A stretch of 64,000 nucleotides of DNA from Gymnothorax reevesii. Lineage: Eukaryota > Chordata > Actinopteri > Anguilliformes > Muraenidae. The position numbers and the translations under genes are program-made. The stretch is from positions 73,428,607 to 73,492,606 of the forward strand of contig CM056586.1 in the NCBI GenBank assembly GCA_029721435.1, given 5' to 3'. The notes beneath the pieces are model-generated. The model made no database searches. It saw nothing but the letters and a program-made list of their open reading frames with translations, and was not told where the DNA came from. How positions within the stretch are numbered: position 1 is the first letter of the stretch; each line of letters begins with the position of its first letter. Of the stretch, positions 40,801 to 52,800 are shown piece after piece.

Positions 40801-43800
40801 TCGGACAGGAGTACCGACAGGACTGTGATGTAGTCAGTCTCTCGGAAGCTTTGGTCTTGCTTTTCCTGAATAGGAAAGGCTAATGCAGGCCCTTCAATTA
40901 CTCCCCCCCCCGCAGCCCAGACAACATGGGGCTCCTGGACCCTGCCACAAGCGATGGCCGCGTCATTTTTTTCCTGCCATGGGAGAAAATGACCATTGCA
41001 GGAACGACAGACACACCCACTGACGTAACTCCTCATCCTCTCCCCAAAGAAGAGGACATCAACTTCATCCTCAATGAGATTCGGCACTACTTAAGCCCTG
41101 ATGTGGAGGGTGAGTTTGTCTATTATGTGCTAGTTTGGCGGAAGGAATAAATGTATGAATGTGTACAGTGAACAAGACCTGTGTGTGATAGAGGCCACTT
41201 CACCCATTAGTGTGTGCAGCCTAGGGCAGCTTAACCTCTGATTTAGAGACTTTTTTTAATCTTACCAGTTGATGGCACCTTTATCTTGTTCATTCCTGTT
41301 TGCTCATCCAGTTCTTCGACCGGCTCTGTGGTCTGTTGATGCTTGGAATTGAAAGGCTGTGCTGATGGATTTATTGCGGGGAAGTTGTTTGTCTGTCAAA
41401 AAGGAACTGCTGAGTTGGTCTTGTACTTTGACAACTTCCGGTAAAAGCAGCCTACTGGTTGTTGACATTTAGGCCATAAGCTTGTAGGGCCCTAAAAAAT
41501 CCAACTTGCTTTTTCCATAATTTATTTTACTCCCTGCTTCTGATGATTCAGTTTGTATGGTTGCTCAGATGGACACAGCATCACATAGTTTATTTTTGTT
41601 TCAAGGGTGAATTTTTAGTTCTAGACAGTCTTTGCGTTTACACACCTGTGTATTCACAGAACTTGCTGAACAGCTTCTACGCTGATTTTTTTTAATAATT
41701 TGGATTCTGAGTTTCTGTGACCTTTCTGGGGATTTTTAGCTCCCGCCGCTGGCGGTGCGGCAGCTATGGTATCGGGCTGCGTGCGCGCGTGCATGTGTGC
41801 GTCAACACATTTTGCTCTATCTCATCAACTATTTCAGTTACAGGCGTGTAATTTTCACTGGACATGCATCTCATAAAGGCCTACGAATGATGCATAAAGG
41901 TGACCTTGGCCTATTTTTTCAAGGTCACTGGCCTCAAAATATCACCAAAAACTTTATATATGCTTTATCTTATCAACAGGCTCTTAATTAGCTCCCGCCG
42001 CCCGAGTGACATGGGAGCTACGGTATTGGGCTCCATCCCTGCGTGCGTCTGTCCATGTGTGCGTACATCAAAAATCGACATTTTGTTTTTCTTAACGGCA
42101 GGAGCTTCTAGGGCCGCCAGCGCCGTATATTCAGTCTCAAATTACCTTTTTGATATAGCCCTTCATTCAGGAGTCCACATGGTCTAAACGTGTAGGTTAC
42201 ACTCTAAAAAATGAAACCGTTCCACCCAAATAATTTTAGTAACTTCTAAATTGAATTCTTCTATTTTTGACCAGTTTAGTTAATCAAATTAATTGGAAAT
42301 TGCTAAACTGAGTTTCCCTTTTTAGACTGTATACATGTTCAGTGCCCACTCCACACTCATGCCTCTCCGTGTGTGTGCAATTCCATATTCTGAAAGAGAG
42401 AATAAAGACAAATTAGTCGCATTTACGTGTGTTGACAACTCATTCTTACTTCACTGAGTTTAAAAAAACCCCATTCATATAAAGTTCCCCTATTTCAATG
42501 TCCTTTCTCTTAATTATTTGCTTTAAAATTGACCGTTGCACCTGATTCATGCTGAAGTTCAGTAATTTTACTTTGACCTCTGATGACAGCACAGTTAACA
42601 CCCTTGAGATGAAAAATACAAATATTGTGCTGTACTACACAAATCTTCAGTGCCTTTACCTTTGGCTTGTGTGCTTGAAAAATTTTTAGCAAGTAGCAAC
42701 AGTCACTTTTCAGTTGATGGGAAGCACAAACACCACCGCATGAAAAAGTCTACAGTCTTGCAAGATACTAGCCTCAGTTTGCGCTCCAAACCCTCGATAT
42801 GCGCTACAGTCTGTGTTATTGCCATGCAGAGGTGTGAGCTGTTGGTTGTACACGGAGGTGCACATTCCAGGGGTCAGAAAATCCTGCCATGTTCTACTGC
42901 CTCCCATGAGCTCAGTGTGCGGATTTTAATGATTAATTTAACCATCTGACTGGCATTGGTTCAGTTTAACACACACAGGTCGTTGGAGTAAAATCCTTTA
43001 ACAAATTTTATTTTCTGAACCTGGAATGTCCGCCTCTGGTTGATCATTACACGTACATATGCTCATAGCAAGCTACTGCACTTCACAATTTTAGCCAGAA
43101 CTTTCTGACACTGAAAATCTTCCATCAGAGGCTAGTATTCATGAACTCCGCTGAATTGAAACCCCACTATATCCCTATGCAGACCCACAGGTTTGCATAT
43201 GGACAAATCAAATTCTTGCAGCCAACAATTTTCACATTTTCCCTGATTTACCCAACTCACAGGGCCTGGCTAAAATGTAGGTGTTACCTGGTTCTTGTTT
43301 CAGTCAATACTGGTCATACTTTTAATAGTTGATTTCTTTATACAGTACCCATCAAAAGTTTAAACACAGCTACATTTTTTTAGCAGTCAGATATTTGTGA
43401 AAGAAATATGCTATAATAAGCTAAAGCTAAAAAAAACACAATTTCTGCTGAGAGTTTGCATTGGCACAGTTGTAGAAATTTCCACTGAATTATTGCCCTT
43501 TGCTTCCACTTCAAATTTTTGTTTCTCCCTCAGTAACTCCCATACCAGTGTGAAAATTCACTTCTTTTGAAAAACTGTCTATCTGTTTATTTTGCCAAGT
43601 ACAGCATGTTTTTTTTCTCAAAAGTTGGACATTATTTTATGTAAATTATTGCTGCTTGACCTCAGAGTAGTCACTGCCTACCTTTTAAAATGTTATTTTA
43701 AATTAAATGATTAAATTATTTTCAGAAGTTAAACCACTTAATTTCACATAGGGCTCTATGAAAAGGTTAAAGTGCATCTCTGGTGAAAAAAGAGGGTTCC

Positions 43801-46800
43801 TCATTAGAGTGAGGTAAATTCAAAGAGTTTGATACAAGGCTGTATGATGTTGAAAAAAAACCTCTTAAACTCTTATAAGAAAGATACTTTTTCAGAGTAT
43901 CTGTCTAAAGCGGTTGCTGCCGTCAGTTTGTCACTTTTTCACGTTGCTATAATTACAGGACAGGGTGAATTCTGTGTTTGAGTGTCATGGCTGTTTCTCT
44001 TTGCATTTATAACTTGCCAGTTAGAAGAGGGGACGTCCTGGCAGCCTGGAGTGGAATTCGCCCGCTGGTCACAGACCCAAACTCCAAAGACACACAGTCC
44101 ATCTGCCGGAACCACATTGTCAATATCAGCGACAGCGGACTGGTCACCATTGCAGGTCGGGTTTTGCATCAAACAGAAGTGCTAAACATAGATCTACAGT
44201 GGTCCATTTCAATGTTTGTAATTTAATAACCTAGAAGACAACCTCAATTCACACTGCTTGGTATCATGTTGCATCTTCGAATAAATCTGGGGGCTCCATT
44301 GCCTTTTTGCATTTTGAATTTCTCTATGCTCTGCATTTATGCATTATGTTTAAGTCTTGAGCACAGTTGTTGGTAACTTCCGATATAAGCTAGAAACTCG
44401 CTATTACTTTAAGGTGGAAAATGGACGACGTATCGCTCCATGGCTGAGGAGACACTGAATGAGGCCATCGAGGCCCATGGCCTGACAGCTGGGCCCAGCA
44501 GAACCCTTGGGCTGATGCTGGAGGGAGGTGAGGACTGGAGTCCCACAATGTACATCCGTCTGGTGCAGGACTATGGCCTTGAGGTTGAGGTGAGCTCAAT
44601 AAATTGCTCAAGGGTTTACTTCCGTTTTCTTCATATCTCAGGAAGGCCTCTGCAGTGGGCCTGCTTCAGCAGAAACATTTAATTCAGCTCTGAGAAAGCA
44701 TGTGGAGGTGTACCCAGTGTATGGCAAAAGTACTGGCATAATGAACATGTTGTGTTCTGGGAGTTTCCGTGTTTTGGTTAGGTTTGTCCGTGTCTTTCGT
44801 GTTTTTAGGTTAGGGTTATCTTCCGTTTTTAATATTAGGTTTTATTCATTATTGGTATGTCTGTTTTTAGCTGCGACCAAGCAGCTCTATGAACGCGTCT
44901 GTCCGTCCGTCTGTCTGTCCGACACGTGACACCTTTTTCACCATGTTCCTGTCGTCGTATCATCATGAAATTTTCAGGAGTTATTGACCTTCACCAATGT
45001 GATGTCCATGCACAAGGTCGAGGTCAAAGGTCTAGTTCACAGAGATCACGACCTTGTTTGCAGGTTTTCGCGCTGTAACTCCAGTTAGAATTCATGGATC
45101 GCTATGAAATTGTGGAAATAGCTTCTAGGCATACAGGAGGTGGTCCCTCTTGTTTTTTAAGGTCATCCGTCAAATCCCAAGGTCACAAAGGTAAAAAAAA
45201 GTGTCAATTTTGCCCGATTTGACGGTTTTCGCACCGTAACTCAAGTTTAATTCAATGAATGGCTATGAAATCTTACAACAAGCTTCTTGGTATAGAAGAG
45301 GGGTTCCCTAATGATTTTCAAGGTCATCTGTTGAATCCCAAGGTCACACTGGTCAAAAAAGTGTCGATTTTGCCCTGATTACACAGTTTTCGCACCGTAA
45401 CTCCACTTTAACTTCATGGATGGCTATTACGTCTTAGAACAAGCTTCTTGGTACAGAGGAAGGGTCCCCTATTGATTTTCAAGGTCATTTGCCAATTTTT
45501 ACATCACACTTGTCCCTGTGCCTCCCGAGCCCTCTACATCCGTGTGTCCCTGTGCCTCCCGAGCCCTCTGCGTCCGAGTGTCCTTGTGCCTCCCGAGCCC
45601 TCTGCGTCCATGTGTCCCTGTGCCTCCCGAGCCCTCTGCGTCCGTGTGTCCCTGTGCCTCCCGAGCCCTCTGCGTCCGTGTGTCCCTGTGGCTCCCGAGC
45701 CCTCTGCGTCCGTGTGTCCCTGTGCCTCCCGAGCCCTCTGCGTCCGTGTGTCCCTGTGCCTCCCGAGCCCTCTGCGTCCGTGTGTCCCTGTGCCTCCCGA
45801 GCCCTCTGCGTCCGAGTGTCCCTGTGCTTCCCGAGTTTGCCATCTGCACCAGCTGTGCCTCCCGAGTCTGCCATCTGTGCTTCCCTGAGCCTCTAGTGTT
45901 CCCGAGTGCCCCAGTCCGTGCCAACCCTCTGGTGTTCCCGAGAGCCCCAGTTTTTTGAAAATGCCGGTTTCTGAGTTTTTCCCCGTTTCAGTGCTTGTGC
46001 GCGGTGGTTTGTTTTGGCCTGCGTGCCACATTTTTGTTCTCCCCCGAGTTTTTTCATTAAAATCTCATATTCCCCTGCATATGGAGTCTCCTCCCCCCTG
46101 TTCCGTGTTTTACCCGTGTATCGCCTTAACAGAACAGTGAATAGTAATTTGACTCTTTGTAATTTTGCTGCGGGTAACAATGGGGTTTCACAGTCCTGAT
46201 GCTATATTCGTCTCACTCACACACAAAACTGAAAGCACTTTTAGATGTTTATTTTCTAATAAGGTAATGCAAAACACCATATGGGCCACTAAGAACAAAA
46301 GGTTATGAAAGATTAGTTACACGTAAGGTAATGTTGTGATATGAATCAATAAATGCCATTATTTTTTCACCACACAATATGCTGATGTGTTGGATTGGAC
46401 AAGATTTAAAGTAAAATGGGGTTAGGAGATTTAGTGTTGCACTTGTTGCTTATTTCTTAGTACACAGTGTATGTTCTTCAGTGCTGTTATTTTGATCAGG
46501 GGAGACTAGTTTACAAGTTTTAATAGTAAAAACATTTAAAGATAGCGGAAAAGTCCCATGATTAAGCAGTGTTTTAACCCCGTCTGTCAGCTTCTGGATG
46601 TTTAATGGTCATGGGGAAGGTGGTGGTCGAATTGGCCAGGAGAACTTTAGCTCAGCTCCATTTAATTCAGTGCAGCGCTTCGCTAACCCATGAATGTCAT
46701 GTTCATTTGACCAATTTGTGGGTTATTCATAGGAATTTTCTTGTAAAGTTTTAATACACGTGAATATTGGTTGCCAGAAAAGGTTTAGATAAAAAGCCAC

Positions 46801-49800
46801 TTATGTCCCGTGAATCTGTAGATTACATGATTATTATTGAAGTAAAATGCAAAAATACTGCCATTATGGTGTTTCCCCTTGGAACTGAGCATGCCATGCA
46901 GTCGAAAGTGTTCACATTTTTCCAAATGCTGTCTTTTCAATGGTCCCGTAAAATGCAGACCACTACTGTCAAAATGATTACGAATTCACTCACAGCTTTG
47001 TTCTGAAAGAATTATATTTCTGATTGATTGCAAAAGGGAGATGTCCACAATGCCTGTGTTCTGTCAAGTCTAAGATCCATACTTCAGTTTTGCAAGCTCC
47101 AAGATTGTTATGGGAGTTTTACTGTAGATTTCAAATCAACTAAATAAGAGTCTGAAAATAACAGCCTGATGCCAACATCCCCCCTGCTGTTTTACCCCCC
47201 GGATGTAAAAGAGCGAAGCATTATGTACCAGTCTGGTGTTTTCTGAATGTTTAACTGAATTTTTAAAAAGGTCACCAATCTGATATTCCTGTTGGTACTT
47301 AGCCTTTAGTGGAGAAGAAATATAACTGTAAAAACTGAAACAAATCTCTCTTGGTTTAGTTCCACCATATAATATGTTATAGTTTAATCATACCGCCTTT
47401 ACTTTATGTCTTTGCTCATCATGTGACCCCTTTATTGACTGAAGAGCCAATCAATGCAGTTAAATGAGGTGAACGACCAGTACATACCATGTCTATACAA
47501 ATATCTTGGCATTTATTTCTCCCAGATTTTACTTAGGTAAAGACATACAAGTGTCTGCCACTAACATGGCAATATCCCCCGCCGCCTCAATTTTTATGTG
47601 TCCGTACGGACGGACGGAGCCCAATGCTATATCCCCGCTTCGCGCTAATCGCGCGGCGGGGGATAATAAAAATGTAAAAGAATACTGGTCTGTAATCCTT
47701 AGATGGCTGAATAAATTTTCAAGGAATAAAAAATGTCATTATCCTGAGCTGTTGAAATTCTATCATGTGGGAGCTCTTTTAAACAGGTTGCCACATGATA
47801 GATTTTCACCAGCATCTGATTTTTATATCTTACATCATGGGGCAACTATAGTTGCCTCTAAAGGTTGATGGGGGTAAAAACAATGACATATTTAATTTTT
47901 TCAGCTTTTACTTTTAGGTAATAATATTCATTGGTTTTCTGTCATATATATCAAATAGCTTTCTTTAAACATTTTTTAGAATGTGTATATTAAGCACATA
48001 TTGTCTGTCTCCATAGATATTTGTCCTGGGCCTAAAGATGCTTAAATCCACAGGTTGCCCAACATCTGGCTTCTACATACGGAGGGAGAGCGTTTGAGGT
48101 CGCCAAGATGGCCCATGTTACAGGGAAGAGATGGCCTATAGTTGGGAAAAGGCTTGTATCTGAATTCCCTTACATTGAGAGCGAGGTATGTGTTCACCGT
48201 TACATTGATTTTACAGGCTTATAACAGCACATTATATGGCATATTTATTCCATCTCCGTGGAGATAGCCTTTGGACTGACCATAGTATTGTTGAAAGCAC
48301 AATTGCAGGATGTAAGATGTTTGGAATAACAGCAACACTCACTCTTTCCTCCCAGTCGTGATTTATTGAGCTGCATTTTTCAGTCTGTGTCAGAATTGGT
48401 GCGGGGACTTTCATGTGAGGAGTTTTTATGGGGCTCGTTGTCTTGGCATCACTGCACTCACATCTGATGGTTGATTCCAGGTGCAGTACGCAGTAAAGGA
48501 GTATGCATGCACAGCTACTGACGTTATCGCTCGCCGTACACGGCTCGGCTTCCTGAACGTCCAGGCGGCCGACGAGGCCCTTCCTCGTATTGTGGAGATC
48601 ATGGGGAAGGAACTGGGCTGGAGCGACCAGAAGAAGAAGGTGATCCCAATACCGAGCATTTGGGTCTATTTCAGCTACGTCAATGACCGCAGTTTCCTTT
48701 GGAAGAGTATGATTCTCTTGTCGGGGTAGTAGATTTATGTCTTACATTTCTAGCATTCCATACACAACGATTCTTGGATCAGATCCAAACCCTTTGATTT
48801 ATCGTCCATGTTTTGATGTTTAAATGTGAATTGCGGTTACGACATTTCAATCAGGCATTATTTATTGGACCCTTCTTATTACCATTCAAGACTGAGTACT
48901 TATCTCAGGAGAGACTGCGCTTCCTTCCCGAGAGAGCAGTTGCCCAATCAGCTGTCAGAATTGAAGCTGTTTCGCAAATTTAACGATGACGTTGGTGACA
49001 CTGGAGCAAAGTTTAATGGGAAGGGAGATCACTGCAGCCAGTGAAGAGTCTGTGTGGGGGTGGCATGTGGTGGAGACAGTGTACGGCAGCCGTAAGTCTA
49101 CTTCCAGGCACATTTTGGATTTCACATGGACGAGTGCATGAAAGTGAGTGAAATGAAGTCAGTACATAGCAGACTGTCTGTGCACGTTGTTAAACGCATG
49201 TTGCATATGGTAGTGGAAACTCATTGAACTTCGTCGGTCATTCAGCCAGACATTTCCCCGTCCGCAAGGTGAACAGCAGAGCTGGAAATAAAAAAAAACA
49301 CCTGATTGCGCCACCATGTCGCAAATTTTCAGTTTTAACTGAACCAATGAAATTAACTTAAGCGAGTCACATTTACTTGTGAAGTCTTGTATTTTTGTTT
49401 TTTTTAAACCTCTGTATGGAAAATAGTTTTTTGCAAAATAAAGGGAAAATGGAAATGGAAAGGGACTTTTCCTCTCCTTCTGAATAAAACATACAGGACT
49501 CAAACCAAAATTTGAGGGGCTTTTTGAACCATTGTGCCCTTTGCATTTTTGCCCTTTGCCGACATTATTACTCAGGGAGGTTTACTTGGTAGCAGTTTAC
49601 ATGTATGTACGTATTCTGCAAGCAGACTTTATAACCATGGTGAGCGAAGATTTCAAAGGATTTATTATACAACCCCTTTTCTGAAAAAGCTGGGTCAGAA
49701 TAGGAAATGCAAGTTAAAAAGAAAGCGCTGATTCGGTAAATCTCCTTTGACCTGTATTAAACTGAAAATGGAACAAGACAAAATATTTCATATTTTAATT

Positions 49801-52800
49801 CATGAATTTAATAGTTGCTTGAAATGCATATATTCTGAATTTGATGCCTGAACCACATTTTAAAAAAATGGCTTTTGGGGCCATATAAGATTTAGAAAGT
49901 TGGAGCCCTAAAACTGGAGTACAGGTGTTGTAGAGGTGATGCTGTCATGTTTGGAGATCACAGAATCCACAAAAGTGCCAGCTGTTTACAAGCAGAGAAT
50001 GGTCAAGGCTCACATGAATTGCTCTGGTCTTTTCTCTTACAGGGAATGCACATGCTAGCAGATATAAGGCACAGAGAGCAACTCACATTTACCATTGTAT
50101 GCTGTAAATAAAGCCCTTATGTACCCCAGTCACACAGCTGAACAGTCTCTCCTTGGCATTTCTCACAGGAAGAGCTGGCCACAGCTAAAGATTTTCTGTA
50201 CTATGAGATGGGTTACAAGGCCCGGTCAGAACAGCTGACCAGCACGTCTGAGATCACCCTGACCGATACGGAGGTTGAGAGGTAAGTGGGTCGTGCTTCT
50301 CTATAACGCTGTATATTTCTGCACATCAGCAATACTCATCTGCTGTCGCCCCTGGCAGCTGACAGTATTTTTTCCTTACATTAACAGGTATGCCAAGCGC
50401 TTTCACAAATTTGACAAAGGAAACAAAGGATTTATCACCACTGTAGATGTTCAGCTGGTGTTGAAGGTAAAGAATCTCATATTTCTGTCCTGCCTTCTCC
50501 TGAGAGCAGCATTTGTGATTAGCATGCTGTAAATGGGCTTCAGTATATTTTTAAAAGGCGCACTGAGACATCAAGCTCTGTCAGTCATGTTATAAAATTG
50601 TTTTCTGATGAAAACAAAACATGTCCTTTTCGGTCATTTACCCTACCTCTGAGCCCCAAAGCTTTAGACTCCGGAGCGGATGTATCTCCGCTAAGAACTG
50701 GACCTAAAATATCATAATCCAGATGTTATGAGTTATGAGTGCATAATCATGAAATCAGTAATACATTTTGTCTCCACATAGTGGTGAACTTCTGCATGCT
50801 GCAAATTCAGATCAATATATCTGTTTTATTCCTGCTTGGATTGGTTTAATAGTAACGTAACATAACATAACATAACATAACATGAATGGCAAGAACAGGC
50901 CTTTCAGCCCAACTACGCTCACCAGTTTCTATATACTATTGTGAATATATCCCTTCAGATACTCAATGACTCAATGGTATCTAGCTTTAAGTCAAGCCTG
51001 CTCTTGAAAGCCCCCAAGGTCTCTGCCTCAACAAAAAAAATTTCATCCAAATCTGTCCATAACCTTTTGAGTTATTTTGGAAACCAACAGACAAAGAAAC
51101 AAAGAAACAAACAAACCCTGGCAAAAACATAACCTCCTTGGCGGAGGTAATTACTCTTTGGGTGAAGAAATATTTCCGAATATCAGTGCTAAATTTACCT
51201 TTGGTCAACTTCCATTTGTGACCCCGAGTTCTACTCACAAAACTTGGTCCTACATAATTCACTTTGTTAATCCCTTTAACATATTTAAAGACCTCAATCA
51301 AATCACACCTGAGTCTCCTTTTCCTAAGACTAAAGAGATTAAGGATCTTCAGCCTCTTCTCGTAGCTTTCATCTTTTATACCCGGAATTAGCTTAGTGGC
51401 TCTTCTCTGAACTTTTTCTAGAGTCTCTATATCTTTCTTAAAGTATGGTCCCCAGAACTGTACACAATACTCCAGATGTGGTCTAACGAACGTGTTGTAC
51501 ATAAGAAGCATCACCTCCTTAGATTTTTACTCAATACTTTTGGCAATGTACCCCAGCATCTGATTGGCTTTTTTTAACTGCTACGGCACAATGGCTTGAG
51601 CCTGTGCGGGTTTGGTTAACAATCACTCCTAGATCTTTCTTGTGTGCAGCACATTCCAGTTTTAAACCTCCCATGAAGTAATCCTGTCTAATGTTTTTAT
51701 TACCTACATGTACAACTTTGCATTTTGCTACATAAAATTTCATTTGCCACATCGTGAATCACTTTAGTGGACCCAAAACTATCTGTCAAACCCCCCAATT
51801 TAGTATCATCTGCAAATTTAACCAATCTGCTCTCAATATTACTATCAAGGTCATTTTTTTTTCACTGATCTCTGGTTGACGCCACTCCCCACCATACCCA
51901 GCTCAGATGAGATACCACTGACCACCACTCTTTGTGTTCTGTCCTGTAACCAATTTTGAATCCAGTCCAGAATACGTCCTGTAAGTCCAATGGCACTCAT
52001 TTTAAAAATTAGTCTCTTATGCGGTACTGTATCGAATGCTCTCTGAAAATCCAAGTATATGATGTCATAAGCCCTGCTCAGGTCATAAGTCTTGGTGGCC
52101 TCTTCAAAAAATTCCAGAAGGTTTGTCAGGCATGACCTTCCCTTACGAAAACCATGTTGGCCATGTTGGTTATCCCTCAAGATACTGTTACGTTCAAGAA
52201 ATAAGTCCAGCTCATCTTTTATGATAGATTCCAATATTTTGCACGTATTGCAAGTTAAACTGACTGGCCTGTAATTTCCTGGCTTGGTGTTGTCCCCTTT
52301 CTTATATATTGGTATTATATTGCCCTGTTTACAATCATTTGGTATTTCTCCAGTTTCTAAAGACCGTCTGAAGATGGTGGATAGCGGCTTAAAGATGAAA
52401 TCACCAACTTCCCTGAGCACTCAAGGATATAAGCCATCAGGACCCGCCGCCTTATCTGCCTTTAGTTTATGCAACTTGTCTAATACTTTGTTATCCCGAA
52501 CCTCAATTTCTGCCAAATAATCTTGAGCATTTAACATGCCCTCTGGCCAAATAAAGACCCCCTCTGAGGTAAAATTCTCAACAAAGTAACTGTTTAAGGC
52601 GTCCGCAATATCCTTGTTATCATATAGCAGCGATCCGTTTTTATTCTGTATGCACTTAACCTGCTCTTTAACTTTCCTTTTTCTGCTACAGCACTGAAAG
52701 AAGCACTTAGGGTTAGTTTTTGCCCCCTCTGCAATTTGGCTATCATATAGTCTTCTAGCATTCCTCAGCTCTTTTTTTACCTCCTACCAATACTTTTGTT

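Larger units (their letters stand above)
44753..46136 (+). mobile_element. Candidate LTR remnant carrying internal tandem repeats
   Basis: TGTTCTG at 44753-44759 is the exact inverse of CAGAACA at 46130-46136, as at LTR ends. The right part has TTCATTAAAATCTC near 46053 followed by pyrimidine-rich sequence, like an R-U5 region of fish Gypsy-type LTRs. Between the ends lie the 161-bp array and the 34-bp minisatellite. No coding region and no clean target duplication were found, so the call is tentative. Confidence 0.3.
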